A DNA stretch of 64,000 nt from Candidatus Ribeiella danica (GCA_016717335.1 JADKFS010000019.1:620001-684000); one strand, 5' to 3'. Positions 48,340 through 58,944 are shown, counted from the first letter of the stretch. Notes: a model not told the origin generated them from the letters alone. Translations and numbers: made by a program.

Positions 48340-48545
48340 GTTCTGACCCCACCCCCTGCCCCCGCCCCTGCCAGGGGCGGGGGTCAAACGATTCGGCAGC
48401 GCGGTTTCGGCGCAGCCGAAACCGCGCTGCCGAGCATGCTTCCCCCTCTCCCGCTGGGAGAGGGGGCCAGGGGGTGAGGGCCTGTGCCGCACCAGTATGC
48501 GCTGGAGGAAAACCTACCCCCGAAAGGGGGCCGGGGGATGAGGGC
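48340..48545. repeat. composite repeat with a 19-bp perfect hairpin
   Basis: GACCCCACCCCCTGCCCCC, CCCCTGCCAGGGGCGGGG, hairpin at 48393-48433 (arm TCGGCAGCGCGGTTTCGGC, loop of three, exact complement), CCCCCTCTCCC/GGGAGAGGGGG. Order of boxes is reversed compared with 21684-21830 and the hairpin differs from that one by paired changes. Confidence 0.85.
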
Positions 48546-48557
48546 CAACCAGCAGCA

Positions 48558-49682
48558 TCAGCTCTCGAACAGGTCGCCGACCAGCTCATCCATCGTGGCC
48601 TGGAACGGCCAGAGCACCACGCCGCCGGCGCGCTCGTCGCGCGCTGTCTGCAGGCCGGTACGCAGGTCGCGCCGCAGGTCGTCGAGGCTGCGCCTGGCGC
48701 CGTCGCCGGTCGGGAAGCCCAGCTCGGTGACGACGATCGGCTTGTCGAGCTTCAGCGCCCGCAGCTCGGCGATCGCGCGGCGCAGGTCGGCCGGGAAGCC
48801 CTGGCCGTAGTACCAGTGCGCGGCGTAGCGCCCGCTGTCGTAGGGGTCGTCGTCGTAGTAGTGGAACGAGTAGACGTCGACCACGTCGGCCAGGCGCAGG
48901 TCGGCCTTCTCGGGGCGGAAGTAGTTCTTGGCGAAGCCCAGGCTCACGGTCGTCAGGCGCTGCGGGTCGAGCCGCTTGACCTCGTCGTGGATCGCTCGGA
49001 TGAAGCGCAGCCGCTCGTTCGCCAGCGGGAAGCACAGCGGGAAGTCGGCGTTGTCCCAGTCCCAGCAGCGCTGGTCGACCGGCCCGCCCAGGTCGGGCTC
49101 GTTGAACAGGTCCCAGGCCAGCAGCCCCGGCTTGCCGGCCAGGTGCCGCACGACCGGGCGGACGTGCAGGTCGAGCGCGCCGGCGTAGTCCTCGGGCCGG
49201 AAGCGGTCCTGCGGGTACTTGGCGAGCAGCACCGGCAGCACGTAGATCCCGCGCTTGCCGGCCTCGGCGATCAGCGTGTCGAGGTGGGCGAGCGGCTGGG
49301 CCATGCTGTAGTTCGGGTCGGCCGCGCGCGCCCCGCCGAAGACGTAGTAGTTGAGGAACACCCGCACGGTGTTGACGCCCAGGCCGCGCAGCTTGTCGAA
49401 GTCGGCCGCGATCGGCGCGATCTCCCAGGGGCAGTTGCCGTCGGCGCCGAACTGCAGCGCCGAGCAGGTGCTGAGGTTGGCGTTGCTGGGGTGGATGTAG
49501 TTGACCCCGCGGACCTCGAACGCCCGGCCGCCGGCTTCGAGCGTTGCGCCGGATGCCGTGAGCGGCGCGAGCGTGCCGGGTCCGGCGGGCTCCCCCGCGC
49601 CGCAGCCGGCCACGGCGAAGACGAGCGCGAGGATGATGCCGGCGTAGATGTGGCGTCGCAGCGTGCGCGGTCGTGCGGTCAT
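48558..49682 (-). CDS. glycoside hydrolase, GH5/cellulase-like lipoprotein
   Basis: About 374 residues. Lipoprotein signal with lipobox AVAGC near residue 27, so the enzyme is anchored outside. A TIM-barrel glycosidase follows: RGVNYIHPSNANL, LGVNTVRVFLNYY, the acid/base Glu in AWDLFNEPDLGG and the nucleophile Glu in IVVTELGFPTGD, with FHYYDDDPYD between. Substrate is unknown; the family includes mannanases and glucanases. ATG 49697 is an alternative start. It follows the DUF1028 gene by about 100 bases on the same strand. Confidence 0.87.
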   Translation of the reverse strand: MTARPRTLRRHIYAGIILALVFAVAGCGAGEPAGPGTLAPLTASGATLEAGGRAFEVRGVNYIHPSNANLSTCSALQFGADGNCPWEIAPIAADFDKLRGLGVNTVRVFLNYYVFGGARAADPNYSMAQPLAHLDTLIAEAGKRGIYVLPVLLAKYPQDRFRPEDYAGALDLHVRPVVRHLAGKPGLLAWDLFNEPDLGGPVDQRCWDWDNADFPLCFPLANERLRFIRAIHDEVKRLDPQRLTTVSLGFAKNYFRPEKADLRLADVVDVYSFHYYDDDPYDSGRYAAHWYYGQGFPADLRRAIAELRALKLDKPIVVTELGFPTGDGARRSLDDLRRDLRTGLQTARDERAGGVVLWPFQATMDELVGDLFES

Positions 49683-49785
49683 CGGGTGAGCTGGCATAGG
49701 GTGGCGAGTGCGGCGGGATCGAAGTGCGCCCCGTGGGGCGACCCGCCGTGCCCGCCCGCGCCGATGCCAGTGATGGGGTCGCGCC

Positions 49786-50667
49786 TCAGTCCGCTCGCCC
49801 GAGCTTCTCGCGCATGTAGGCCAGCACCTGCGGGTCGATCTTGGTCGGGCTGACCAGCCGCTCCTCCAGGTTCTCGACGCCGCCGTACTGCTCGAGCGCG
49901 GCGCGGGTCGCTTCGTCCCAGGCGCCGCTGACCGCGCCGTGGTAGTAGCCGGCGCGCGCGAGCAGGGTCTGCAGCTCGCGCGCGATCGGGGCGTCGATCG
50001 GCAGCAGCTCCTCCTGGCGCGGCGGCGTCAGGTAGAAGCGGTGCAGCTTGAGCAGGCGCGCCAGCTCGTCGACCGGGGCCGCGTGGTCGTCGACGCGCAG
50101 GTCGATGTAGCGGTCGAGCAGGCCGCCGTAGGAGCCGCCCGCGCGCGCCACGTACAGCGCGGCCGACTGCCGCCCGCGCCGGTCGCCGCCGGCCGTGTCG
50201 CCGGCCTGCAGCGCCGCCAGCAGCCGGTCGGCCAGCTCGCCCGACGAGGCGGTGAACGCCGCCGCGATCGCCCGGGCGACGTTGGCGCCGGTCAGGATGT
50301 TGCCCTGCGCCGTGAACCCCTCGCCGACGACGTGGCCGGCCCAGTCCATGCACTCCGCGCCGGTATGCGCCGCCGCGCCGCCGCGCGCGTCCACCAGCCC
50401 GACCTGGCGGTGCTCGCGGTCGGGGTCCTCGGCCAGCAGCGCGTCGAGCGCGGCCTGCGCGGGCTGGCCCGCCGCCATGAGCGCCAGCCCGCGCGGGCCG
50501 TAGCTGATGTTCGCGAGCGCCTGGGTTGCGACCGCGCCTGCGCCGGCCTGGGCCCACGGCACCACCGATCCGACCGACAAGAACTTCGATGCGACCGCGA
50601 CGCCCAGGTCGCCGTTCTGCGGATCGCGCGCGGCGATCGAGAAGGTGGCGATGATTCGATTGCTCAT
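49786..50667 (-). CDS. DUF1028 Ntn-hydrolase-like protein with peptidoglycan-binding-like domain
   Basis: 293 residues. DUF1028 region (about 1-210) starts NRIIATFSIAARDPQNGDLG and has VASKFLSVGSVVPWAQAGAG, ATQALANISYGPRG, GAECMDWAGH and TAQGNILTG. The C-terminal 80 residues (IARELQTLLARAGYYHGAVS, then WDEATRAALEQYGGVENLEER) look like a peptidoglycan-binding three-helix domain, a known pairing. AGGA precedes ATG 50667. No signal peptide is visible, so wall binding is uncertain. Confidence 0.9.
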   Translation of the reverse strand: MSNRIIATFSIAARDPQNGDLGVAVASKFLSVGSVVPWAQAGAGAVATQALANISYGPRGLALMAAGQPAQAALDALLAEDPDREHRQVGLVDARGGAAAHTGAECMDWAGHVVGEGFTAQGNILTGANVARAIAAAFTASSGELADRLLAALQAGDTAGGDRRGRQSAALYVARAGGSYGGLLDRYIDLRVDDHAAPVDELARLLKLHRFYLTPPRQEELLPIDAPIARELQTLLARAGYYHGAVSGAWDEATRAALEQYGGVENLEERLVSPTKIDPQVLAYMREKLGRAD

Positions 50668-50825
50668 GTCGTCATTCCTACCTCGGCCGGTCGTGGCCAC
50701 GGCCGGCCAAAAAGGCTCTTCTTAGCGGGGCTTCGTCTCTCTAGACCACCCGCAGCCTCGGGCGGGGTATGGGAGCGGACGAAGCTCTCCGCCATACCCC
50801 AGCTGTAACAAGGCATGGAATAGAC

Positions 50826-50990
50826 CTAGTCGCGCGGCTCGAGGGCGAGGGAGATACCTGTGAGGATCTGGCGAACACGCATCGTCGACAGTGAGCCGAT
50901 CTTGTCCTCCAGATCGATTTGTCGACGGCGTAGAGCTGTGATTCGTTTACGACACTCTGCTTTGGGAGGTTCGCTTCGCCTTGTTATACT
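50826..50990 (-). other. possible small protein without a standard start codon
   Basis: A reverse frame ending at TAG 50826 reads ECRKRITALRRRQIDLEDKI and then GSLSTMRVRQILTGISLALE before PRD. It looks like a short coiled-coil protein. Upstream lies a very good AGGAAGGAA site near 50990, but the codon at the right distance is ATA; the only ATG is too far in. It could be a gene with an ATA start, a damaged gene, or chance. The rest of the 50668-51030 gap holds a GC-rich hairpin near 50690-50810 and nothing else I can name. Confidence 0.3.
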
Positions 50991-51030
50991 TTCCTTCCTG
51001 CCGAAAGGATAACAAAGCCTGCCACCAGTG

Positions 51031-52377
51031 TCAACTGTCGAGCTGGCGAATCTCCAGGTTGTCGAAGGAGGCCTCGCTGGGGTTGTCCTTGGCGATCACC
51101 AGCAGCCCGTAGCGCGCGCTGTCCGCCGGGGTCGAGCTGCTGATATCGGCCAGCTGCTGGCCGTTCACCAGCACCTGCAGGCGATCGGGGCCGACGCGCG
51201 CCAGCAAGCGGTTGGTCGCGTCCGGGCCGGCGGCGATCACCTCGCTCTGCCCGCCCGCGAGCACGTTGATCGTATCGCCGACGTGCTGCTCGACGCGGAA
51301 GCTGGTCTCGCCGGGGTTGAGCGTGATGCTGGTGTACCGGCTGGCGTCGGCGAAGCGCACCAGCAGCCCGCCCTCGCCCGTGCTGACCTGCACGTCGACG
51401 CCGATGCTGATCGCGCTCTCCGGCGCGGTCCGGTAGCTCCAGATCGCGCCGGTGCCGGCGTCGCCGCTGATGCGATAGCGCCCGCGCCGGTAGCCGACCT
51501 GCCATCCCGGCCCGGACATATCGGCCCAGCCGCCGCCGGCGAAGCGATCGCTGAGCAGGAGCGGGCCGCTCTCCGGCGCTGATGTCGGCGCGGCGGTTGC
51601 CGGCGGCTGGTCGGGTGGGATGATCGTCGGCGCGGCGGTCGGCGGGGTGTCGGTGGCGCTCGGCGCGGCGGTCGGCGGGGTGTCGGTGGCGCCCGGCGCG
51701 GCGGTCGGCAGCTCTGGGCTGAAAGTCGGCTCGGGCGGCCGGGTCGGCAGCTCGGTTGCGACGGCCGCCGCGCCCGCGCCTGTCCCGCCGTTCAATCGTC
51801 TGGCGATCGGCCCGCGCCCGGTGAGCGCCCAGGCCGCCAGCGCGATCAGCGCCACGCCGCCGGCCAGCCCGGCCAGCGCCCGGAGCGAGCGCGGCAGCCG
51901 GCGATCGGTCTTCTCGGGGCGCCGGTTCATCCGCCCCTCGATCGTCGCGAGCAGATCGGCGCTGTCGCGGTAGAACGGGTTGATCTGCTGGAGCTGCCGC
52001 AGCACGCCGATCGCCTGGAGCAGCCTGCCCTCGTGAAGGTGCGCCTGGGCCTGGTCGTAGAGCTCGGCCTGGTAGTTGCGCTGCTGCGGCGGCTGCGGTG
52101 GCGTGGACGGGTACGGCTGCCGATCCCGGCCGGTCGCCGTCATGTGGCTGTGGTTGTAGGCGGTGCGCGCGGCGAGGTCGCTTAAGACGCCATAGGCCTC
52201 GGTCAGGCGCTGGCTGCGCAGCTGTGCGTACGCGAGCTGCTCGGGCGTGCCCTTGGCGAATCGATCGGGGTGATATTTCGATATCTCCCGACGATAGGCG
52301 CGCTTGATCTCGCTGAGCGCCGCCGTGCGTGGTACGCCAAGCAGCTGGTAGTAGTCGAGGTTCTCGATGTCGGACAT
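51031..52377 (-). CDS. membrane J-domain protein with C-terminal beta-sandwich domain
   Basis: 448 residues. J domain at 3-70 (DYYQLLGVPRTAALSEIKRA, YHPDRF with the HPD tripeptide), a helical TPR-like part (about 95-140), one transmembrane helix (about 163-183), a Thr/Pro-rich stalk with TAAPGATDTPPTAAPSATDT repeats, and an outer domain (about 275-448) with the LLLSDRFAGGGWADMSGPGW start of LamG/DUF1080-like sandwiches. The J domain faces the cytosol and should recruit DnaK. ATG 52377 begins right at the J domain. It is the last gene after rpoD, but a heptamer array separates them. Confidence 0.9.
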   Translation of the reverse strand: MSDIENLDYYQLLGVPRTAALSEIKRAYRREISKYHPDRFAKGTPEQLAYAQLRSQRLTEAYGVLSDLAARTAYNHSHMTATGRDRQPYPSTPPQPPQQRNYQAELYDQAQAHLHEGRLLQAIGVLRQLQQINPFYRDSADLLATIEGRMNRRPEKTDRRLPRSLRALAGLAGGVALIALAAWALTGRGPIARRLNGGTGAGAAAVATELPTRPPEPTFSPELPTAAPGATDTPPTAAPSATDTPPTAAPTIIPPDQPPATAAPTSAPESGPLLLSDRFAGGGWADMSGPGWQVGYRRGRYRISGDAGTGAIWSYRTAPESAISIGVDVQVSTGEGGLLVRFADASRYTSITLNPGETSFRVEQHVGDTINVLAGGQSEVIAAGPDATNRLLARVGPDRLQVLVNGQQLADISSSTPADSARYGLLVIAKDNPSEASFDNLEIRQLDS

Positions 52378-52383
52378 GGCGTA

Positions 52384-52483
52384 GTCAGCAGTCAATAATC
52401 AGTAGCCAGTAGTCAGTAGCCAGCTGGGCACGATGTAGATCGACGAGGCACATCGGTACTGATTACTGACTACTGGCTTCTGA
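52384..52483. repeat. inverted heptamer arrays between rpoD and the J-protein gene
   Basis: GTAGCCA/GTAGTCA units on the left and TGACTAC/TGGCTTC units on the right face each other across a 45-base core, predicting a long imperfect stem. Confidence 0.8.
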
Positions 52484-54118
<1,635 letters not shown>

Positions 54119-54130
54119 AAGAGCGCTCCC

Positions 54131-56029
54131 TCAGACCGCGTGCAAGCTGTGGAGGTCGTCGTAGGCCGAACTGCGTTTGGGGACGCTGATCGCGTCGATG
54201 TATTCTTTGACCTGGACCAATCGCTCTAGTGCCGTGGTCTGCTCCTCTTCGCTCGCTGCAGCGGTCGCCTCGTGCGTGATACGATTCTTCCAACGGCGCG
54301 CGAGATCGAGCTGCAGCATTCTAGCACATTCCAGGGCATCGTTCACATAGCGGTATGCCTGTGGCTGGGGCGGCTCCAGGCCGAGCGCGCGCTCGACCTG
54401 ATTCTGGAGCGTTTCGTCCAGGCTGCGCGCCCACTCGACCGGGCTGGCGCCGGCGGGCTGCGCCAGCCAGGCCTGCCAGATCGCGCGGTTTTCCACCTGC
54501 TCGAACAGCTCGAGCAGCGTGCCCTGGATGATCTCTCCGACGATTGGGAATGGTAACAGGTCGCGTCGTATCTTCTCTTGTACCGCTGTGCGCGCGGTGG
54601 GGTAACGCAAGATCCAGCCGAGCAGGTGATCTTCGGGGCGCGGGGCCGCGACCTTGGCCACAGCCGCGGGCTGGCTCGGCTGGGCTCTCCCGCGCGCCGG
54701 CAGCGCCTGCCGGATGACTCGATCCTCTACTTCTACTAAACGCGCGATCTGCTGAATATGGTGCGCCTGCTCGACCGGGTTGGCGATCTGGGCCACCAGC
54801 GGCGCCAGCCGGGCCACCGCGTCGGCCTTGCCCTTGCCGCTGCGCAGGTCCAGGTCGCGCGTGTACGCGGCGATATAGAAGTCCATCGCCGGCTGCGCCG
54901 CGGCGACCAGCGCGCGCCACTGGTCCGGGCTGGCCTGGATGACCTCGTCGGGGTCCTGGCCGTCGGGCAGCTCGATGATCTTGATCTCGGCGTCGAGCTC
55001 GCGCTCCCAGCGGATGAAGCCCTGCGCCGTCGGCACCGGCACGAAGTGGCCGTCCAGGTTCTCCTGCAGCGTCTGGACGCCCTTGAGCGTCGCGCTCACG
55101 CCGGCGGCGTCGGCGTCGAGCGCCAGGTAGATCTTGTGCGAGTGCTTCTTGATCACCCCGACGTGCTCGGCCGTCAGGGCTGTGCCGAGCGGCGCGACGA
55201 CGTTGCGGAAGCCGTACTGGTGGGCGATGATCACGTCGACGTAGCCCTCGACGATCACGGCCGAGTCGCTCGATCGGATCGCGTCGCGCGCCAGGTCGAG
55301 CCCGTAGAGCACGCGGCTCTTGTCGAACAGCGCCGTCTGCGGGGAGTTCATGTACTTGGGCTGCGCGTCGCCGAAGGCGCGCCCGCCGAAGGCGATCACC
55401 TCGCCCTTGACGCTGCGGATCGGGAACATGAGCCGGTTGCGGAAGCGGTCGTAGTAGCCGCGCGCCTCGTGCTTGATGATCAGCCCGGCCGCCTCGATCG
55501 CTTCCGGCTCGAAGCCCTTGCGGTCGGTCAGGTACTTGAGCAGCGCGCTCCAGTCGTCCGGGCCGTAGCCGAGCTGGAACGCCTCGACCGTGCCGGCGTC
55601 GATCCGGCGCTTGTCGACGTAGGCCCGCGCGGCCTCGCCCTTGGGCGACTTGACCAGCATGTGGTGGAAGTAGGTCGCCGCGGCGGCGTTGATCTCGAGC
55701 AGGCGCGTGCGCAGCTGATCCTGCTGCTCGTCCTCCTCGGTGCGCTCCTTGAGCTGCACGCCCGCGCGCCGGGCGAGCTGCTCGAGCGCGTCGCGGAACT
55801 CCAGCCCCTCGCGCTGCATCAGGAAGTCGAACACCGTGCCCGAGGCCTTGCAGCCGAAGCAGTGGTAGCTCTGCGTGTCGGGGAACACCGTGAAGGCCGG
55901 CGTGCGGGTGTTGGTGTGGAACGGGCAGAAGCCGAGGTAGTTGCGCCCGGCTTTGCGCAGGGGCACATACGCCGAGATGAACTCGACGACGTCGATCCGC
56001 TCTTTGATCTGGTCGGTGATAGTTGACAG
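54131..56029 (-). CDS. dnaG: DNA primase
   Basis: Makes RNA primers at the replication fork. 632 residues: CHC2-type zinc finger (FCPFH, then YHCFGCKASGTVFDFL), TOPRIM core with VIVEGYVDVI, YLALDADAAG and a C-terminal helicase-binding region. The family N-terminus (STITDQIKERIDVVEFISAY) is fully encoded, but the codon in the Met position is CTG (56029), immediately next to the heptamer array; no ATG, GTG or TTG lies in frame upstream. GTG 55966 would delete 21 conserved residues. A CTG start or a start codon changed by the repeat are the two readings. Confidence 0.93.
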   Translation of the reverse strand: MSTITDQIKERIDVVEFISAYVPLRKAGRNYLGFCPFHTNTRTPAFTVFPDTQSYHCFGCKASGTVFDFLMQREGLEFRDALEQLARRAGVQLKERTEEDEQQDQLRTRLLEINAAAATYFHHMLVKSPKGEAARAYVDKRRIDAGTVEAFQLGYGPDDWSALLKYLTDRKGFEPEAIEAAGLIIKHEARGYYDRFRNRLMFPIRSVKGEVIAFGGRAFGDAQPKYMNSPQTALFDKSRVLYGLDLARDAIRSSDSAVIVEGYVDVIIAHQYGFRNVVAPLGTALTAEHVGVIKKHSHKIYLALDADAAGVSATLKGVQTLQENLDGHFVPVPTAQGFIRWERELDAEIKIIELPDGQDPDEVIQASPDQWRALVAAAQPAMDFYIAAYTRDLDLRSGKGKADAVARLAPLVAQIANPVEQAHHIQQIARLVEVEDRVIRQALPARGRAQPSQPAAVAKVAAPRPEDHLLGWILRYPTARTAVQEKIRRDLLPFPIVGEIIQGTLLELFEQVENRAIWQAWLAQPAGASPVEWARSLDETLQNQVERALGLEPPQPQAYRYVNDALECARMLQLDLARRWKNRITHEATAAASEEEQTTALERLVQVKEYIDAISVPKRSSAYDDLHSLHAV

Positions 56030-56122
56030 TTTTGAGTTTTGAGTTTTGAGTTTTGAGTTTTGAGTTTTGAGTTTTGAGTTTTGAGTTAGAGCTCGATCAA
56101 CTCAGAACTCAGAACTCAGAAC
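56028..56122. repeat. inverted heptamer arrays between dgt and dnaG
   Basis: GTTTTGA (about eight units) and, after AGAGCTCGATCAACT, CAGAACT (about three units) in the opposite sense. The array touches the first codon of dnaG and fills the space where its ribosome binding site should be. Confidence 0.85.
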
Positions 56123-56126
56123 TTGG

Positions 56127-57203
56127 TCACGCGCCCCACGTCCTCGGCACGTACACGTCGTTGAAGACCTTGATCGCATACCGGTCGGTCATGCCGGCGA
56201 TGTAGTCGACCACCGCCCGCTCGATCGGCTCGTCGCGCCGCTGGTTGATCCGCAGCAGGTCCTCGGGCAGCCGCTCGGGGTGGGCCTTGAAATGCCGGAA
56301 CAGGATATCGATCAGCGCGCGCACCTTGCCGTCGTCGGCCTTGGCGCGCGCGTCGAGGTAGACGCGCTGGTACATGAACTCGCGCAGGCCGTTGGTCGCG
56401 GCGAGGATGGGCCGGCTCATCGACAGCAGCGGCGGGTCGGGCGGCGCGTCCTCGCCGGTGGCCCACCAGTTATGGTCGATCAGGTCGCACACCATCGTGT
56501 TGATCCGCTGCGCGTGCGTGGCGCCCAGCGTGTCGACCGCGTCGCGCGGCAGATCCTCCTGGCGCAGCAGGCCGGCCCGCAGCGCGTCGTCGATGTCGTG
56601 GTTGATATAGGCGATCGAGTCGGCGATCTTGATGATCTGGCCCTCCAGCGTGCTGGCGACGCCCCAGGCGGTGGCCATGATGTCCTTGCGCGCCTTGGAG
56701 TGCAGGTAGATGCCCTCGCGCACGGCGTAGGTCAGGTTGAGCCCCTGGCCGTCCTTCTCGATCACCTCGACGATCCGGCGGCTCTGCTCGTTGTGGCGGA
56801 ACGAGAAGCCCTGGGCGTGCGACAGGGCCGCCTCGCCCGAGTGGCCGAACGGCGCGTGGCCGATGTCGTGGCCCAGCCCGATCGCCTCGACCAGGTCCTC
56901 GTTGAGCCGCAGCGCGCGCGCCACCGTGCGCGCGATCTGGGTCACTTCGAGCGTGTGGGTCAGTCGCGTGCGGTAGTGGTCGCCCTCGGGCGCGATGAAC
57001 ACCTGGGTCTTGTGCTTGAGGCGGCGGAACGGCTTGGAGTGCAGGATGCGGTCGCGGTCGCGCTGGAAGCGCGTGCGCACGGGCGAGTCTTCCTCGGGCC
57101 GCTCGCGCAGCCCCGTGTCGCTGAAGGCCGCCAGCGGCGAGAGCCGCGCGTGCTCGTCGGCGTCGAGGCGCTCGCGAATGCCGGCGTGTGTTCGATTTGA
57201 CAT
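56127..57203 (-). CDS. dgt: dGTP triphosphohydrolase (dGTPase-like HD protein)
   Basis: Cleaves dNTPs to nucleoside and triphosphate, controlling the dNTP pool. 358 residues with the HD-site motifs RILHSKPFRRLKHKTQVF, RLTHTLEVTQIARTVARAL, GLGHDIGHAPFGHSGE and IIKIADSIAYINHDIDDAL. GGAG precedes ATG 57203 at six bases. It is the type-2 dGTPase-like form common in non-proteobacteria. Its place upstream of dnaG and rpoD is the conserved order in many bacteria and couples nucleotide supply with replication and transcription. Confidence 0.94.
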   Translation of the reverse strand: MSNRTHAGIRERLDADEHARLSPLAAFSDTGLRERPEEDSPVRTRFQRDRDRILHSKPFRRLKHKTQVFIAPEGDHYRTRLTHTLEVTQIARTVARALRLNEDLVEAIGLGHDIGHAPFGHSGEAALSHAQGFSFRHNEQSRRIVEVIEKDGQGLNLTYAVREGIYLHSKARKDIMATAWGVASTLEGQIIKIADSIAYINHDIDDALRAGLLRQEDLPRDAVDTLGATHAQRINTMVCDLIDHNWWATGEDAPPDPPLLSMSRPILAATNGLREFMYQRVYLDARAKADDGKVRALIDILFRHFKAHPERLPEDLLRINQRRDEPIERAVVDYIAGMTDRYAIKVFNDVYVPRTWGA

Positions 57204-57286
57204 AGGCAGCTCCAAATCGACGCCAGCGGTCGCGGGTGGCGAGGCTGCTCAAACGGGCACGGCGTCTGAGCACGGTATGAGAAGTA

Positions 57287-57778
57287 TCATGTTGGTACTT
57301 CCTCGGGATAGGGTGGTTGATCCGGCATTGTACTACGACTCAGGGCGCGCTGCAACGCGACCGCCAGCGCCGCCAGCAGGTGCACGACCACGATCGCCTG
57401 GAAGTAGGTCGCGTACTCGCTCAGGCGGGCGGCCTCGCGCGCCTGCTCGGTGGCGGTGAAGCAGCCGGCCGGGCCGAACTGGGCCCACACCACCGCGCAG
57501 GACTCGTAGCGCGCCGCGACGAACGGCGCGAAGAAGTAGATACAGAAGCAGACGGCGGCGGCCCACAGCCGCTCGGCGCGCCGGGCGATGAACCAGCCCC
57601 AGAAGGTCGCGAACGGCGTGGCGAAGATGATCCAGACATGCGCGCGCATGCGCGTCTCGACGTTGACTGTCGGCGCGATCGTGCGGTTGTAGATCGCCCA
57701 GGCCGCGCCCAGCGCCGCCGCGCCGAAGATCAGGATGAAGGTTTTGAGATCGAAGCGAGATGTCAGCCGGTTTGCCAT
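57287..57778 (-). CDS. hypothetical membrane protein
   Basis: 163 residues with four hydrophobic helices (about 12-30, 45-65, 70-92 and 125-142). A loop YESCAVVWAQFGPAGCFTAT has two cysteines that could form a disulfide outside. AAGGAC precedes ATG 57778. It lies 84 bases upstream of dgt on the same strand and may be first gene of that operon. No family recognised. Confidence 0.75.
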   Translation of the reverse strand: MANRLTSRFDLKTFILIFGAAALGAAWAIYNRTIAPTVNVETRMRAHVWIIFATPFATFWGWFIARRAERLWAAAVCFCIYFFAPFVAARYESCAVVWAQFGPAGCFTATEQAREAARLSEYATYFQAIVVVHLLAALAVALQRALSRSTMPDQPPYPEEVPT

Positions 57779-57829
57779 CGCGGTCCTTGTTTCTTCCTCG
57801 CACTCGCAGGACTTACGCAGTCGGCCGCT

Positions 57830-58085
57830 CCCTAGCGGAGATCGGGGGCAAGGGGGTGAGGAAAACCACCGCGTCAGCCCTGTCGCTCAAAGCGATCGGG
57901 ATTATACCATAGCGGCGCCTGGCGCGCGGAACCCGCAAACGCATGGAAGATGTGGTATCATATTTTGGCGCGATGTCGATCTGTTAAGAAGGGTTCGCGG
58001 ATGCTTTGTGGTTTAGGCTGGCGTATGGCTCACTGGCGCGCTCCGGCTGTAACCTGTAACCTGTAACCTGTAACCTGAGTTTAAG
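57830..58085. promoter_or_regulatory. divergent intergenic region with two extended -10 boxes and a TAACCTG array
   Basis: On the reverse strand TGGTATAAT (57909-57901) faces the membrane protein gene; on the forward strand TGGTATCAT (about 57953-57961) faces the phosphomutase gene. A composite-repeat remnant (GGGGGCAAGGGGGTGAGG) is at 57843 and TAACCTG heptamers at 58049-58078, directly before AAGGAGCG. Confidence 0.5.
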
Positions 58086-58093
58086 GAGCGAGT

Positions 58094-58852
58094 GTGACCC
58101 TGCTACTGCTGGTTCGCCACGGGGCAAACGATTGGGTTCACGGCCGGCTGGCCGGCTGGACGCCCGGCGTGCATCTGAACGAGGACGGCCGCCGCCAGGC
58201 CGCCGCGGTGTCGGCCCGCCTGGCGCCGCTGCCGATCGACGCGATCTACACCAGCCCGCTCGACCGCACGGTCGAGACGGCCCAGGCGATCGCCGGGCCG
58301 CGCGGGATGCCGCTGCGCCTGGTCGAGGGGCTGGGCGAGGTCAAGTATGGCGAGTGGCAGGGCGCCGAGCTGAAAGAGCTGTACAAGCACGAGCTGTGGC
58401 CGGGCGTCCAGTTCTACCCGAGCGGCACGCGCTTCCCCGGCGGCGAGACGCTGGGCGAGGCCCAGATGCGCATGGTCGCGACGCTCGACGGGCTGCGGGC
58501 CCAGCATCCCAAGGGCATCATCGCCGTGGTGTCGCACGCCGACATCATCAAGCTGGCGATCGCCTACTATGTCGGCATGCACATGGACCTGTTCCAGCGG
58601 CTGGAGATCAGCCCGTGCTCGGTGAGCGCGCTGTTCTTCACTCGCATGGGACCGCGCCTGCTGGCCTATAACGACACCGGCTCGCTGGAGCATCTTAAGC
58701 CCAAGCCCGAGGAGCCCAAGGCCGCCGCCGAGCAGCCGCAGCCCGCGGCGGCCGAGCAGCCGCCCGCCGCCGAGCAGCCCGCCGGCGCCGTTGAGGCGCC
58801 GGAGCTCGCGCCCTCCAACGGCGTCGAGGCGCCGGCGGCCGACGCGACGTAG
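58094..58852 (+). CDS. MSMEG_4193-type phosphomutase-like histidine phosphatase
   Basis: 252 residues. Catalytic core 1-195: LLLVRHGANDWVHGRLAGWT, SPLDRTVETAQAI, GEVKYGEWQGAELKEL and VVSHADIIKLAIAYYVGM. The pattern is that of the probable phosphomutase family TIGR03848. A tail of 50 residues is made of AAAEQPQ/AAEQP units and is probably unstructured. Start is GTG 58094 with AAGGAGCG upstream. It is the first of three genes (with DUF3090 and SCO1664-type) that form a conserved cassette in Actinobacteria and Chloroflexota. Confidence 0.92.
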   Translation: MTLLLLVRHGANDWVHGRLAGWTPGVHLNEDGRRQAAAVSARLAPLPIDAIYTSPLDRTVETAQAIAGPRGMPLRLVEGLGEVKYGEWQGAELKELYKHELWPGVQFYPSGTRFPGGETLGEAQMRMVATLDGLRAQHPKGIIAVVSHADIIKLAIAYYVGMHMDLFQRLEISPCSVSALFFTRMGPRLLAYNDTGSLEHLKPKPEEPKAAAEQPQPAAAEQPPAAEQPAGAVEAPELAPSNGVEAPAADAT

Positions 58853-58944
58853 CGGCGGCACGAATGTGGCAGTCCGCGCCCCGGCCGCGTGCGCCTGGGG
58901 TCGTTCGAGACTGGTGTTATCATCGACGAGGACTCAAAAGGATT

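Noticed and set aside
50700..51020. tRNA or other structured RNA gene in the gap before the J-protein gene
   Set aside because: No T-arm GTTCRA consensus, no acceptor pairing and no CCA-like end. The gap is better described as a hairpin plus a doubtful small frame.
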